A stretch of DNA of 64,000 nt. Origin: Aquimarina spinulae. Its GTDB lineage: Bacteria > Bacteroidota > Bacteroidia > Flavobacteriales > Flavobacteriaceae. The notes beneath the pieces were generated by a model. That model made no database searches, was not told the origin of the DNA, and saw only the letters and a list, made by a program, of their open reading frames with translations. A program made the translations under genes and the position numbers. The DNA lies in NCBI RefSeq assembly GCF_943373825.1, contig NZ_CALSBP010000001.1:1116001-1180000 (forward strand), given 5' to 3'. Shown piece after piece: positions 17,091-26,732 of this stretch (positions are counted from its first letter, which is position 1; each line of letters opens with the position of its first letter).

Positions 17091-18719
17091 TTATTCTCCC
17101 AAAAATGGATATCTGTAATCTGCTGGAGAAACAAATGTTTCTTTGATCATGCGAGGTGATACCCAACGTAATAAGTTGAGGTATGAACCTGCTTTATCAT
17201 TTGTTCCCGAAGCTCTGGCTCCACCAAAAGGTTGTTGTCCAACAACTGCTCCTGTACATTTATCATTGATATAGAAGTTACCGGCACAGTTTTCTAATGC
17301 TTTAGTTGCTTCTGCAGCCGCATAGCGATCTGTAGAGAAAATTGCTCCAGTTAAAGCATATTCACTGGTTCCGTCAACCAGTTCTAATGTTTCAGCCCAT
17401 TGATTGTCTTCATAAACATATATTGTAATAACAGGACCAAATAATTCTGTACACATTGTAGTGTATTTTGGATCTTTAGCTACTATTACAGTTGGCTCAA
17501 TAAAATATCCTTTGGATTTATCATACCCACCACCAGCTATAATTTCTGCATCTGCATCATTTTTTACCTGATCTATATATTTAGCAAGCTTGTCAAATGA
17601 TCCTTCGTGTATCACTGCAGTAATAAAGTTACTCATATCCTCTGGGGATCCCATTTTAAAAGACTTGACATCTTCTTTTAGATATTTTTCTACATCTGCC
17701 CATAAACTCTTTGGGATATAAGCTCTGGATGCTGCACTACATTTTTGCCCTTGAAACTCAAATGCTCCACGAGAAATACCAGTAGCAACTTGTTTTGCAT
17801 TTGCACTAGGATGTGCCATGATAAAATCTTTACCACCTGTTTCTCCTACAATTCTTGGATAGGTTTTATAGTTATGAATATTAGTGCCTATTTTTGCCCA
17901 AATATCTTTAAATACATGAGTACTTCCTGTAAAATGTATTCCTGCAAAATCAGGACTAGCTAAAACAGTATCTGTAATCATGACAGGATCTCCATATACA
18001 ACATTGATCACACCATCTGGTACACCAGCTTCTTTAAAAATATCTACAATAACTTTTGCAGAATAGATCTGACTATCACTTGGTTTCCATACTACAGTAT
18101 TTCCCATTAGTGCGGCACTGGCAGGAAGATTTCCTGAAATCGCAGTGAAGTTAAAAGGAGTAATTGCATATACAAATCCTTCTAATGGTCTGTATTCTAA
18201 TCTGTTCCAAGCACCAGATGTAGAATCTGGTTGATCTTCATATATCTGAGTCATATATTCTACGTTAAAACGTAAGAAATCTATAAACTCACATGCAGCA
18301 TCAATTTCTGCCTGAAAAATATTTTTAGACTGCGCAAGCATAGTAGCTGCATTAATCTTTGCACGGTATGGTCCTGCAATAAGTTCTGCAGCTCTTAAAA
18401 ATACAGCAGCACGTTGTTCCCACGCTAAGTCAGCCCATTGCTTTCTGGCTTCAAGTGCGGTATCAATTGCTTTTTGCACATGTTGCTTTTCTGCCTTGTG
18501 ATAAGTCCCCAGATTATGCTGATGATCGTGTGGAGGCGACATCGTAGCAGTGTCACCTGTTCTTATTTCTTCACCATTAATATATAAAGGTACGTCTACG
18601 GTAGTATTATACATTGCGGCATACGCTGCTAGAACTTCTTCTCTTTCCGGTGTTCCGGGAGCATATGACTTTATAGGTTCGTTTATTGCAGTAGGAACTT
18701 GAAAAAAACCTTTTCCCAT
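17091..18719 (-). CDS. pruA: L-glutamate gamma-semialdehyde (delta-1-pyrroline-5-carboxylate) dehydrogenase
   Basis: NAD-dependent aldehyde dehydrogenase that oxidises glutamate semialdehyde to glutamate in proline and arginine catabolism. 542 residues, typical of the P5C dehydrogenase group 1. Visible are ITPFNFTAISGNLPASA, VVWKPSDSQI (NAD binding), FTGSTHVFKDIW, the catalytic glutamate in IVGETGGKDF, the catalytic cysteine in FEFQGQKCSAASR, ELFGPVITIYVY and GGARASGTNDKAG. A separate proline dehydrogenase is not seen here, so this is the stand-alone form rather than a PutA fusion. A TATCTTTG promoter element lies upstream. Confidence 0.95.
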   Translation of the reverse strand: MGKGFFQVPTAINEPIKSYAPGTPEREEVLAAYAAMYNTTVDVPLYINGEEIRTGDTATMSPPHDHQHNLGTYHKAEKQHVQKAIDTALEARKQWADLAWEQRAAVFLRAAELIAGPYRAKINAATMLAQSKNIFQAEIDAACEFIDFLRFNVEYMTQIYEDQPDSTSGAWNRLEYRPLEGFVYAITPFNFTAISGNLPASAALMGNTVVWKPSDSQIYSAKVIVDIFKEAGVPDGVINVVYGDPVMITDTVLASPDFAGIHFTGSTHVFKDIWAKIGTNIHNYKTYPRIVGETGGKDFIMAHPSANAKQVATGISRGAFEFQGQKCSAASRAYIPKSLWADVEKYLKEDVKSFKMGSPEDMSNFITAVIHEGSFDKLAKYIDQVKNDADAEIIAGGGYDKSKGYFIEPTVIVAKDPKYTTMCTELFGPVITIYVYEDNQWAETLELVDGTSEYALTGAIFSTDRYAAAEATKALENCAGNFYINDKCTGAVVGQQPFGGARASGTNDKAGSYLNLLRWVSPRMIKETFVSPADYRYPFLGE

Positions 18720-18783
18720 GATGTAATGTGTTAATTTAAATTAGTAAGATGTATTTATCTAATGAATTTGTTATTTAAGATAG

Positions 18784-18791
18784 CAAAGATA
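18784..18791 (-). promoter_or_regulatory. Bacteroidota -7 element for pruA
   Basis: Minus strand reads TATCTTTG, a perfect TAnnTTTG match, about 65 bases before the pruA ATG. The 306-base divergent interval 18720-19025 holds no gene that I can see. Confidence 0.5.
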
Positions 18792-19025
18792 GAAAATTAT
18801 ATAGGCTAAAATCTATTTTAACCTTTTATACCAAAAAAATCTGTAAAATGCTCGAATTCATATTTTCTTCTTCATGTTTTTAGGGTTATGTTCACCTTTT
18901 GTATTGCAGGCTATTTTAGAATAATCAAAGGGTGATATGAAAAGTTACTTCTTCATTTGACATCTAAAGATATAGAGTATGTATTTTTTTTGTAAGTTGT
19001 GAGATATTTAGCCGACCCAAAATTT

Positions 19026-19742
19026 ATGTGTACAGTTACCTTAGTCCCAACTCAAGAAAATAATTTTATACTAACCTCTAATCGTGATGAGGCGGTAAAT
19101 CGAAAAACACTATTTCCTGAATTTTATCAGGTAAATAAAACCAGGATGCTGTTTCCTAAAGATGCAGTTGCTGGTGGCACCTGGATTGGTGTTAGTGATA
19201 AAAATACTATGATTTGCTTGCTTAATGGCGGGTTCGAAATTCATGAAAGATCGTCGTCATATAGACAGAGTAGAGGAGTTGTTGTGAGAGATTTATTGGG
19301 AGCCGATGATTTAGAGAAGGCAATTCATGCATATAATTATAAAGGGGTAGAGCCTTTTACAATTGTAGCTGCAAATTGGCAATCTGATCTTTTGCTTTTT
19401 GAACTAGTTTGGGATGGACAACAAAAACATCTTAGGAGATTAGAAAAGAAAACCCATATATGGTCATCTTCTACTTTGTATACTAAAGATATGAAAGCAA
19501 CACGTAAAAAGTGGTTTGCTTCTCATGAAAACCAGAATGTACTATCTCCGAGAACACTTTTAGATTTTCATAAGAATGCAGGAGTAGGAGATAAGGATGT
19601 TGATCTTCAAATAGATAGAGGGTTCTTGAAAACCAGAAGCATTACTCAAGTTGTAAAGAATGAAGAAGAACTTTCTATGCGATACGAAAATCTGCAAAAT
19701 AAAGAAGTAAGCACTGTTGTTTTTGAAGCTATAACAGCTTAA
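19026..19742 (+). CDS. NRDE (TANGO2) family protein
   Basis: 239-residue protein of the NRDE/TANGO2 family, whose members resemble Ntn-hydrolases and whose bacterial role is unclear. It begins MCTVTLVPTQ, placing a cysteine directly after the initiator Met as in the family, where removal of Met would expose it. The NRDE motif follows as LTSNRDEAVNRK, then GGTWIGVSDKN and CLLNGG. The ATG at 19026 was chosen for that cysteine; a start nine codons upstream would bury it. The next gene begins about 25 bases downstream on the same strand. Confidence 0.9.
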   Translation: MCTVTLVPTQENNFILTSNRDEAVNRKTLFPEFYQVNKTRMLFPKDAVAGGTWIGVSDKNTMICLLNGGFEIHERSSSYRQSRGVVVRDLLGADDLEKAIHAYNYKGVEPFTIVAANWQSDLLLFELVWDGQQKHLRRLEKKTHIWSSSTLYTKDMKATRKKWFASHENQNVLSPRTLLDFHKNAGVGDKDVDLQIDRGFLKTRSITQVVKNEEELSMRYENLQNKEVSTVVFEAITA

Positions 19743-19767
19743 GAAAACTATCTAAATTTATGCAAAA

Positions 19768-20760
19768 TTGAATTATACAGGTAAAATAATTTCACTTGCT
19801 TATCCTGATACATTTGTAAAACACTCAGATGAACCTTCGACCAAAGTACTTTTGGCACTGGGATTAGGAAAACATAGTTATATTAAAGCCGGGCATGCTG
19901 CTTTTGTTCTAATTGAAAACAAAACAGGCCAGGCCGAATACTATGATTTTGGAAGATATATTACTCCGCAAGGGTATGGCAGGGTAAGAAGTGCCGTTAC
20001 CGATGTAGAATTGCTTATTCCGTTTAAAGCTATTATTACACCCGAGAAAAAATTAGGTAATATAGAGGAGTTTTTACTTTGGTTAGAAGCAAATCCTGAT
20101 AAAACACATGGTGATGGCCGATTAGTTGCATCGGTATGTGACTATATTTATTATGAGGAGGCAAGAGATTATGTGTTATCTGTTCAGGAGAAAGGAAGTA
20201 TTCCTTATAAAGCTTTTGGAAAAGAAGGAAGCAATTGTTCCCGAATTGTTACCGATACGATTTTGGCAAGTACAGATTATGCTAAAATCAGAAAACCATT
20301 ATTGCGTAATAAACTATTTACACCTAGCCCTCTGGGAAATGTAGAAAAAGCAGCCATAGGTAATCCGATTTATCAAGTAGAACAAGGGAGGTTGCATGTG
20401 TATCCGGGATCTGTTTTTAAAGAAAACCTTACTAATTATTTTGATAAAAATATACCCGAAACCAAACATAATCATACAGTGAGTCCGAAAGAAGTTTTGA
20501 AAAATGCTCATTTTCTTTCGGGTACTGGTAGTAGTGCGTATTTTGTATTAAATAAATCTTTAGAAAAAGATCTATTCGAGATTAGGAGATATACAGAATG
20601 TGGTAAAGAGGATTTTAAGGGACTCTTTGCTGTAGTAGAGGGGTATTTTAATATCTTAAAGAAATATCGTTTTGTATATGATTCTAATTGTAAGCACTGC
20701 CATGTAGAGCAAAACGGAAAGAAGATCAGGTTCGAATTGATAAAAAGAATTGTTAATTAA
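19768..20760 (+). CDS. Conserved protein of unknown function, possible permuted papain-like fold, non-ATG start
   Basis: 330-residue soluble protein that I do not recognise with certainty (it may be the DUF6695 family). The reading frame contains no internal methionine. An in-frame stop lies at 19753, so translation must start at a non-ATG codon, most simply TTG at 19768. Alternatively an ATG at 19760 one frame off would join if a single A is missing from the short A run. YIKAGHAAFVLIEN with YYDFGRY, then a later EGSNCSRIVTDTIL, gives a His-first, Cys-later order as in permuted papain-like or LRAT-type hydrolases; this is inference. It lies downstream of the NRDE gene and overlaps the end of apaG by 8 bases. 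Confidence 0.8.
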   Translation: MNYTGKIISLAYPDTFVKHSDEPSTKVLLALGLGKHSYIKAGHAAFVLIENKTGQAEYYDFGRYITPQGYGRVRSAVTDVELLIPFKAIITPEKKLGNIEEFLLWLEANPDKTHGDGRLVASVCDYIYYEEARDYVLSVQEKGSIPYKAFGKEGSNCSRIVTDTILASTDYAKIRKPLLRNKLFTPSPLGNVEKAAIGNPIYQVEQGRLHVYPGSVFKENLTNYFDKNIPETKHNHTVSPKEVLKNAHFLSGTGSSAYFVLNKSLEKDLFEIRRYTECGKEDFKGLFAVVEGYFNILKKYRFVYDSNCKHCHVEQNGKKIRFELIKRIVN

Positions 20761-21139
20761 GTGCAAAAGGTGCGCTTAATTTGAAGCCAGGAATCATGAC
20801 TTTAAATTTTCTGGTAGATGTAAAATTAACCATATTGTAGTGCCCTTTCATTGCTCCAAAAGGTGAACTAAGTAAGCAGCCGCTATTATACGTATGGGAC
20901 TCACCAGGTTTTAAAACAGGTTTTTTACCAATTACACCTTCTCCTTCTACAATTTCAGTATTATTTAAAGCATCTTTGATTTCCCAGAAACGAGAAGTAA
21001 GTTGTACAGAATCTTTACTTTGATTTTCTATAGTAATTCGATAACCAAAGGCAAAGTGAATCTTATAGTTCTTATAGAACGTACCTTCAAAAGTCGTATC
21101 CACCGAAATTTTTATTCCTCTGGTAATTTGCTGTACCAT
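20753..21139 (-). CDS. apaG: ApaG protein
   Basis: 128-residue single-domain ApaG protein with a fibronectin-III-like beta-sandwich. It is linked genetically to cobalt and magnesium tolerance in some bacteria, but its biochemical role is not settled. Family signatures are YRITIENQSKDSVQLTSRFW, VEGEGVIGKKPVLKPGE and YNSGCLLSSPFGAMKGHY. It starts one base after the stop of the DUF3667 gene, so the two form an operon. Its 3' end overlaps the convergent methionine-free gene by 8 bases. Confidence 0.93.
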   Translation of the reverse strand: MVQQITRGIKISVDTTFEGTFYKNYKIHFAFGYRITIENQSKDSVQLTSRFWEIKDALNNTEIVEGEGVIGKKPVLKPGESHTYNSGCLLSSPFGAMKGHYNMVNFTSTRKFKVMIPGFKLSAPFALN

Positions 21140-21140
21140 A

Positions 21141-22295
21141 TCAAAATATAAACACCGATCCTATTATAGTTAATATAGAACCTATGCCTGCTAAGATAAA
21201 AAATAATACGTTCACAAGCAGAAATTTAACAATTGTTTTGACTCTTCCTTGGTTATAAAATTTTCGCATAGCTTTATATAGGTAAAATAAGAAAACAAGC
21301 ATTGCAATCCCAAAAAGAGTATTAATGTTGGTGATTTTCGCAATCAAAATTGATAACCCTATGACGATAAAAAACATGGTTTGAGTGTGAAATATAAATA
21401 CAAGATGCTCCATATAATTAAAAGGTCTTCTAATGTATATGAGCCAAATGCTTAAGGCGAAAAAAGGAAGAAAGAAGAATATAATGAAGGGTAATTTATT
21501 AAATATGAATTCAAAGAATTCTTGCCCGTAATTCTCTTCTATTGATTTGGTTTTTAAAACTCTATGGTAGATGTATTTGTTGTATTGGTTTTTCTCATGT
21601 TTTAACTCTGATAAAGCTCTATAAGTAGATTTCTCTTCTGTTTTGTCATAGTAATCTTCATACATAGACCATAGTTTAAAGCCTCTTTTAAAAAAACCAA
21701 TACTATCAATCTGTTCTTGCGAATAATAGGTGACTTCTTCTGGGTTGGTTAGGCTGTCATTTAGTAAAGGAAGTCCCTCAGCTTTTAGAATTCCTTCACT
21801 AATTTTTTCTTTGTCAGATTTAGAAATACCTTTAGTTGCTAATATTTGATCATTAATTTTCTGCGTTAATGAATCATCCATTTTGATGCTTTTTTTGATC
21901 TCGGTAATAGCATCTTTCCCGAAGTTGGCTTTATCTTCAACTTCTGTCCTAAAACCATCAAAATCAATAAATAAACCGTTAATGATAAAAAAGATGATAG
22001 AAACACTAAGGTAAAACCGAAATGGATTTGCGTATTTTACTCTTTTGCCTTGGGTGTATTCTTTAGAGATTTTTCCAGGCTTAAAAAGTAATGCAATAAT
22101 AGTGTGTCTTAAACGAGAATCATAAGAAAAGATACTGGCAAAAAACTCATTAAAAAAATCCTTAAGTGATAATCTCTTATTGGTGTTAATTTGCCCACAA
22201 TTATGACAATATCGATCAATAACATCTAATGGTACACCGCAATTAAGACATTCGCTACCGCGATACTCTTTTAAGAATCTTCCCGTTTCCTTCAT
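21141..22295 (-). CDS. DUF3667 membrane protein with zinc ribbon
   Basis: 384-residue inner-membrane protein of the DUF3667 family, function unknown. The N-terminus has a zinc ribbon with two CxxC pairs (CLNCGVPLD and YCHNCGQI), then a conserved amphipathic part, LRHTIIALLFKPGKISKEY, a first membrane segment (YLSVSIIFFIINGLF), a long charged soluble region of about 130 residues, and four further hydrophobic segments at the C-terminus. apaG follows with a one-base gap. The large soluble insert between membrane parts is probably extracytoplasmic, but topology is inferred. Confidence 0.85.
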   Translation of the reverse strand: MKETGRFLKEYRGSECLNCGVPLDVIDRYCHNCGQINTNKRLSLKDFFNEFFASIFSYDSRLRHTIIALLFKPGKISKEYTQGKRVKYANPFRFYLSVSIIFFIINGLFIDFDGFRTEVEDKANFGKDAITEIKKSIKMDDSLTQKINDQILATKGISKSDKEKISEGILKAEGLPLLNDSLTNPEEVTYYSQEQIDSIGFFKRGFKLWSMYEDYYDKTEEKSTYRALSELKHEKNQYNKYIYHRVLKTKSIEENYGQEFFEFIFNKLPFIIFFFLPFFALSIWLIYIRRPFNYMEHLVFIFHTQTMFFIVIGLSILIAKITNINTLFGIAMLVFLFYLYKAMRKFYNQGRVKTIVKFLLVNVLFFILAGIGSILTIIGSVFIF

Positions 22296-22411
22296 TTTTA
22301 GTTGATAGTATTTTCCTTGTGAGGCTAAAAGTAATAATATTTTGTTGTAACATAAAAGTTCTGGATTATTATGATCTTTTTATGTATGAAGTAAGATGAA
22401 GAAGATGGTTT

Positions 22412-22460
22412 AAAAAAAATAAATAATCCCTTAAAATTTAAGGGATTATTTATTTTTTTT
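22412..22460. terminator. Strong bidirectional terminator
   Basis: Long near-perfect palindrome centred at 22436: AAATAATCCCTTAAA pairs with TTTAAGGGATTATTT and is flanked by A8 and T8 runs. It lies 17 bases after the stop of the large secreted protein gene. Confidence 0.85.
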
Positions 22461-22476
22461 AAACCTTGGGTTTTAT

Positions 22477-25400
22477 TTATTTTAAAATAAGCTTTTTGGT
22501 TATGGTTTTAGTATCTGATTTAACCGATACAAAATACATTCCAGATGGTAAATTGTTTAATTCTATTTTGTTTGCAGACATTTTACCGCGCCTTACTGTT
22601 TGACCTGCTTTATTAACGATTCTGTATGTAGACCCATTAAAATTATTCATTTTGATTATAATGAAATCTTTTGCAGGAATTGGGTGAATAACAATGTCAG
22701 AGCTTTCTAAATCTGTTTTCACATCTCTATTAAAGTTATGCATTGCAACATTACCTACACAGAAGTTTTTAGTATCTTCAAAAGTAAATGATCCTCCAGA
22801 AGCTAGTACTGCACCAGACGCACTATTGGTTAGTTCGTAAGAACCGTTACCAACACTACAGCAAATACCATCACCATATGTATCTTTAAATACTAACGTA
22901 TAACATCCTGCATCCAGCGTTTTGGTTATATTAAGGGTAGAACCATCAGGTTGAGATGGGTATGTTCCTCCAGAATGTACTACCTGATTGTTACTATCTT
23001 TAATCTCCCAGCTTGTTTCTTCAGGGTAGTTATCAAAAGTAATACGCAGTTTTACATCATACGTAGCAGATGCTCCTGCAGTGGTTACATTTAAAGTATT
23101 ACTTGCTGTAGATTCGTTTCCTGCTGCATCTTTAGCTTTTACCGTAAATTGGTATGCTGTGTTAGCGGTTAATCCAGTAATATTTCTTGTAGTTGCAGTT
23201 ACCGATCCAAGATTAGTAGATCCTTGATACACATCATATCCAGTTACACCTACATTATCGGTAGCAGCGTTCCATGATAGGGTAAGAGTTGTTTGTGCCA
23301 TATTAGAAGCTGCTAATCCAGTTGGAGCAGAAGGAGCTTGAGTATCGCCACCAGTAGATCCTCCGATCACTACTGTGTAGTCTTCTACTTCACCATAATT
23401 AAATGATTCACAAGGGCCGGGAATGGTATTGTATCTCATAGATACTCTCATTCTTGTACTTCCATCTTTTGCACTTGAAGGTACAGTAAAGTTACCACTT
23501 ACCGGCGTTGTTTGTGACGCAGCATTGGTCCATACTTGTTCTCCTGTATCGGCAAAATCTCCATCTTGATTATAATCAATCCATACAGAGTATCCTTCAT
23601 TATATTTAGTTCCTGTCCAAGTAGGAGTAATGGTAATGGTATTGGCATTACCTTTAGATAGGTTAGTAGATTCAGCAGTAAAATCACTATATCCACCACT
23701 TGCTCCAGTTGATGTTTTATTGATGGTTCCTAATTTTACATTACTGATATATTCATCATTTACACTTTGGCCATTAGATGGACAGTAGTTAAGTTGTACA
23801 TCTGTAGTTGTAAAGTTTACAGAAGCACTATAATTAGAAGTTGTTCCATCGGCACACTTACTTCTTACCTGTACTTCATAGGCAGTAGATGGGTTTAATC
23901 CAGAAATCACTTTAGAAGTTCCGTTTTCGGCAGAAGTTGTCCAGTTTGTTGTTCCGGTTTGCCTGTATCTTACATCATAAGTTGCACCAGCTACAGCAGT
24001 CCATCCTATAGTAGCAGTGTCTACTCCTACAGCCGAAGAAGATACTCCTGTAGGTACAGTTGCTGTGCATGAGGTACTTGATGAGTTGCTCCATGAAGCA
24101 GTGTTTTTAGCATTTATGGCCCCTGCTTTAGAAAAATTACCACCCACAAATATATCTTTTTTATCTGCAGAGAATGTAATGGAGTTTATAGTTATATCTA
24201 CGCCAACATTGGTATTTGTTCCCAAAGCTTTCCATCCAGTATTATCGTTCCATTGTGCAATGTTATTTACGATCTTGTTGGTATTTCCTTCAGAAGCTGT
24301 AGTAAAAGCCCCGGCAGCATATAAATGAGTTCCGTCATGAAGTAATGAACGAACATTATTGCTAACTCCATTACCCAGTTTTGACCAGCTTTTGGATGCA
24401 ATGTTCCATTTGGCAATTCTATTTACAGTTGTATTTCCTGCAAGAGCAAAATTTCCACCAATATAGACAGCAGTTGAGGTCGTTGTTATAGCTTCAACAA
24501 ATCCACTAGTTCCATCACCCAATGTTCCCCAATTAGATCCGTTCCATGTTGCAATTCTTTTGGCCGTATTACCTCCGGCTTCATCAAAATTACCTCCTGC
24601 ATATAGAGTTCCATCGCTTCCTATTGCTAGGGACCTAATCTCATTATTAGTTCCTGACTTTTGATTTGTTACATCTTTTAAGGCAGACCATTGACTGCCA
24701 TCCCATTTAGCAATATTTCTTACTGTAGTTCCATTAATGGTTTTAAATACTCCACCAACAAAAACATTATTGTTGTTATTGGTTTCTATTGCAGCAACTG
24801 TTCCATCAATTCCAGAACCTAAAGCTGACCATTGTGACCCGTTCCATACTGCAATATTATTGGCACTAATTCCACCAATTTCGGTAAAAACTCCACCTGC
24901 ATAAAGATTTCCGTTTGGAGCAATTTTTAATGTGTTAATACCGCCGTTTGCCCCACTGCCCAGAGTAGACCAACCTGTATTTTTATTCCATACAGCAATA
25001 TTATTAGCATTTATGGCTCCTGCTTTACTAAAATTGCCACCGTGGTATATATTTCCATTAGAATCTGATGCTATTGCTTGCACAACTCCGTTAACTCCTT
25101 GGCTTAGCGGGGTCCAAGATCCGATTCCATTTACTGCAGTACCTGGAGGTGAAGTATTTCCATCAACAAGTTTGTATATTTTAGCATTGTTCCCATAACT
25201 ACTAAAATATAATTCTCCTTCTGTGTCCAGACCAAAAGAAGAGATGTATAATCCATTGGTTTTAAATAATAATTCACTAGAAGTATTTCCTGTAGAGGGA
25301 TTATAATTTAATGCCCAAACTCTACCACTTACATAATCACCAAAAATATATTTTGAATTGATATCAGGGTTTAAACTAGTAATTTTAGAGCCTCTATAGA

Positions 25401-26379
25401 CATAGCCTCCAGTAATTGATACATCTCCCTGGTTTTGGCTATAATTGAATACGGGAGACTCTACTGGGCCTGAGATAATTACATTGCTATTGGCTACAGA
25501 GGTGCCTTCGAATCTACTCCAGCCATAATTTTTACCATTTTTGATAATATTAATTTCTTCAAATGCATTTTGCCCTACATCTGCTCCCCACATTCTTCCT
25601 GTAGGTTTATCAAAAGAAAATTTCCAGGTATTTCTAATCCCATAAGCATAGATTTCATCTAACCCATCAGTTCCTACAAATGGATTATCGCTTGGAATTT
25701 CATAATTACCATTCGGTAAAATTGGGTTGCTTTCTACCGGGTTATTTCCGTCAAGATCAACATCAATACGGCAAATGCTACCAAATACAGTGTTTTTGTT
25801 TTGTCCGTTAAGTTTAGGATCATTTGCTCCACCACCATCTCCAAAAGAGATGTAAAGATAAGAATCTGGGCCAAACCCTATTTTTCCTCCATTATGGTTG
25901 CTGTTGTCTTGATTTTTGTCAAATTGGAAGAGTATGAGTTCACTATTTGGATCTGCAAGATTAGGATTGTCTGCTCTAACTGAAAAACGTGATAGTACCA
26001 TTCGTGTAGAAATTCCAGAAACAGGACTGTTTTTAGTATAGTATACATAGAAATAGCCGTTACTACTATAATTAGGATGAAAAGCAAAACCTAAAAGGCC
26101 TAATTCTTGACCGTTAGAGAATTGAACACGATCTGTAATGTTAAGAAAGGTGTTTACCTGCGATGAGGTTACATTTTCATTTTTCGGGAATACTTTAATT
26201 TTTCCGTTTTGTTCTACAACAAACATTCGATCTGATCCATTGTTTATACATTGAATTTCTACAGGAAATTCAAAGCTAATGTTAGGGAAAATAGATTTGT
26301 AAGTGATTTGTGAATGAGTATAATCGCAGATAAATAGCAAGATTATAATAAATAGATGAATTTTAAGTAAAGTTTTCAT
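22477..26379 (-). CDS. Secreted multidomain protein: sugar dehydrogenase-like propeller, Trp-Gly repeats, FN3, GEVED, type IX sorting tail
   Basis: 1300-residue exported protein. Residues 1-24 are a signal peptide. About 30-410 is a glucose/sorbosone dehydrogenase (GSDH) beta-propeller of the PQQ-dependent type (LGLLGFAFHPNY, HNGGKIGFGPDSYLYIS, YAYGIRNTWKFSFD, GQNAFEEINII). About 425-795 holds seven roughly 50-residue repeats with the pattern YAGGxF...NIAxWNG..WxxLGxG, probably a second propeller. Then come an FN3 domain, a GEVED domain (NYGEVEDYTVVIGG), a second FN3 and a small Cys-containing domain (DTYGDGICCSVGNGSYEL). About 1225-1300 is a type A sorting domain (LPSGMYFVSV, KKLILK). The last predicts export by type IX secretion and surface attachment. 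Substrate unknown. Confidence 0.88.
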   Translation of the reverse strand: MKTLLKIHLFIIILLFICDYTHSQITYKSIFPNISFEFPVEIQCINNGSDRMFVVEQNGKIKVFPKNENVTSSQVNTFLNITDRVQFSNGQELGLLGFAFHPNYSSNGYFYVYYTKNSPVSGISTRMVLSRFSVRADNPNLADPNSELILFQFDKNQDNSNHNGGKIGFGPDSYLYISFGDGGGANDPKLNGQNKNTVFGSICRIDVDLDGNNPVESNPILPNGNYEIPSDNPFVGTDGLDEIYAYGIRNTWKFSFDKPTGRMWGADVGQNAFEEINIIKNGKNYGWSRFEGTSVANSNVIISGPVESPVFNYSQNQGDVSITGGYVYRGSKITSLNPDINSKYIFGDYVSGRVWALNYNPSTGNTSSELLFKTNGLYISSFGLDTEGELYFSSYGNNAKIYKLVDGNTSPPGTAVNGIGSWTPLSQGVNGVVQAIASDSNGNIYHGGNFSKAGAINANNIAVWNKNTGWSTLGSGANGGINTLKIAPNGNLYAGGVFTEIGGISANNIAVWNGSQWSALGSGIDGTVAAIETNNNNNVFVGGVFKTINGTTVRNIAKWDGSQWSALKDVTNQKSGTNNEIRSLAIGSDGTLYAGGNFDEAGGNTAKRIATWNGSNWGTLGDGTSGFVEAITTTSTAVYIGGNFALAGNTTVNRIAKWNIASKSWSKLGNGVSNNVRSLLHDGTHLYAAGAFTTASEGNTNKIVNNIAQWNDNTGWKALGTNTNVGVDITINSITFSADKKDIFVGGNFSKAGAINAKNTASWSNSSSTSCTATVPTGVSSSAVGVDTATIGWTAVAGATYDVRYRQTGTTNWTTSAENGTSKVISGLNPSTAYEVQVRSKCADGTTSNYSASVNFTTTDVQLNYCPSNGQSVNDEYISNVKLGTINKTSTGASGGYSDFTAESTNLSKGNANTITITPTWTGTKYNEGYSVWIDYNQDGDFADTGEQVWTNAASQTTPVSGNFTVPSSAKDGSTRMRVSMRYNTIPGPCESFNYGEVEDYTVVIGGSTGGDTQAPSAPTGLAASNMAQTTLTLSWNAATDNVGVTGYDVYQGSTNLGSVTATTRNITGLTANTAYQFTVKAKDAAGNESTASNTLNVTTAGASATYDVKLRITFDNYPEETSWEIKDSNNQVVHSGGTYPSQPDGSTLNITKTLDAGCYTLVFKDTYGDGICCSVGNGSYELTNSASGAVLASGGSFTFEDTKNFCVGNVAMHNFNRDVKTDLESSDIVIHPIPAKDFIIIKMNNFNGSTYRIVNKAGQTVRRGKMSANKIELNNLPSGMYFVSVKSDTKTITKKLILK

Positions 26380-26732
26380 TATGAGTGGTTTTAAGAGAGT
26401 TATAATAATGTAAACAATAAAAAAACTGATTTTATTGTATGGTTTAATTTGGTTGTATTTAATAAATCACATAGAATTAGTGTGCGACCAAGGATTAGTA
26501 TGTGTAGTAGTGAAATCTGTTGGAGATGCTGTCTAAAATATGTTGCTTCTGATTAATTGTTCAGGAGACCGCTATTGTTTTTAATTGTCTTTTAGGAGAT
26601 GGGATATAGCGTTGGTGAATCTTTTAGAAAAAATAAAGTTTATAGACAAATTGACTTAGTAATAAATTAGATTTCTTTTGACGTTATAGAGTAAAAAGAA
26701 TCTAAGAAATCTAAAAAATGAATGCAATTATC
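26380..26732. other. Intergenic region, no gene seen
   Basis: 353 AT-rich bases between two minus-strand genes. A weak imperfect hairpin (TTAGATTTCTTTT at about 26667 against AAAAAGAATCTAA near 26707) could end the plug-protein transcript. No promoter consensus or coding frame was convincing. Confidence 0.5.

Noticed and set aside
24100..25060. Apparent tandem DNA repeats
   Set aside because: These encode the diverged roughly 50-residue Trp-Gly protein repeats. The DNA itself is not a regular array and not a CRISPR.
24017..25983. Several open frames opposite the 1300-residue secreted protein
   Set aside because: They are explained as shadows of its repetitive coding sequence.
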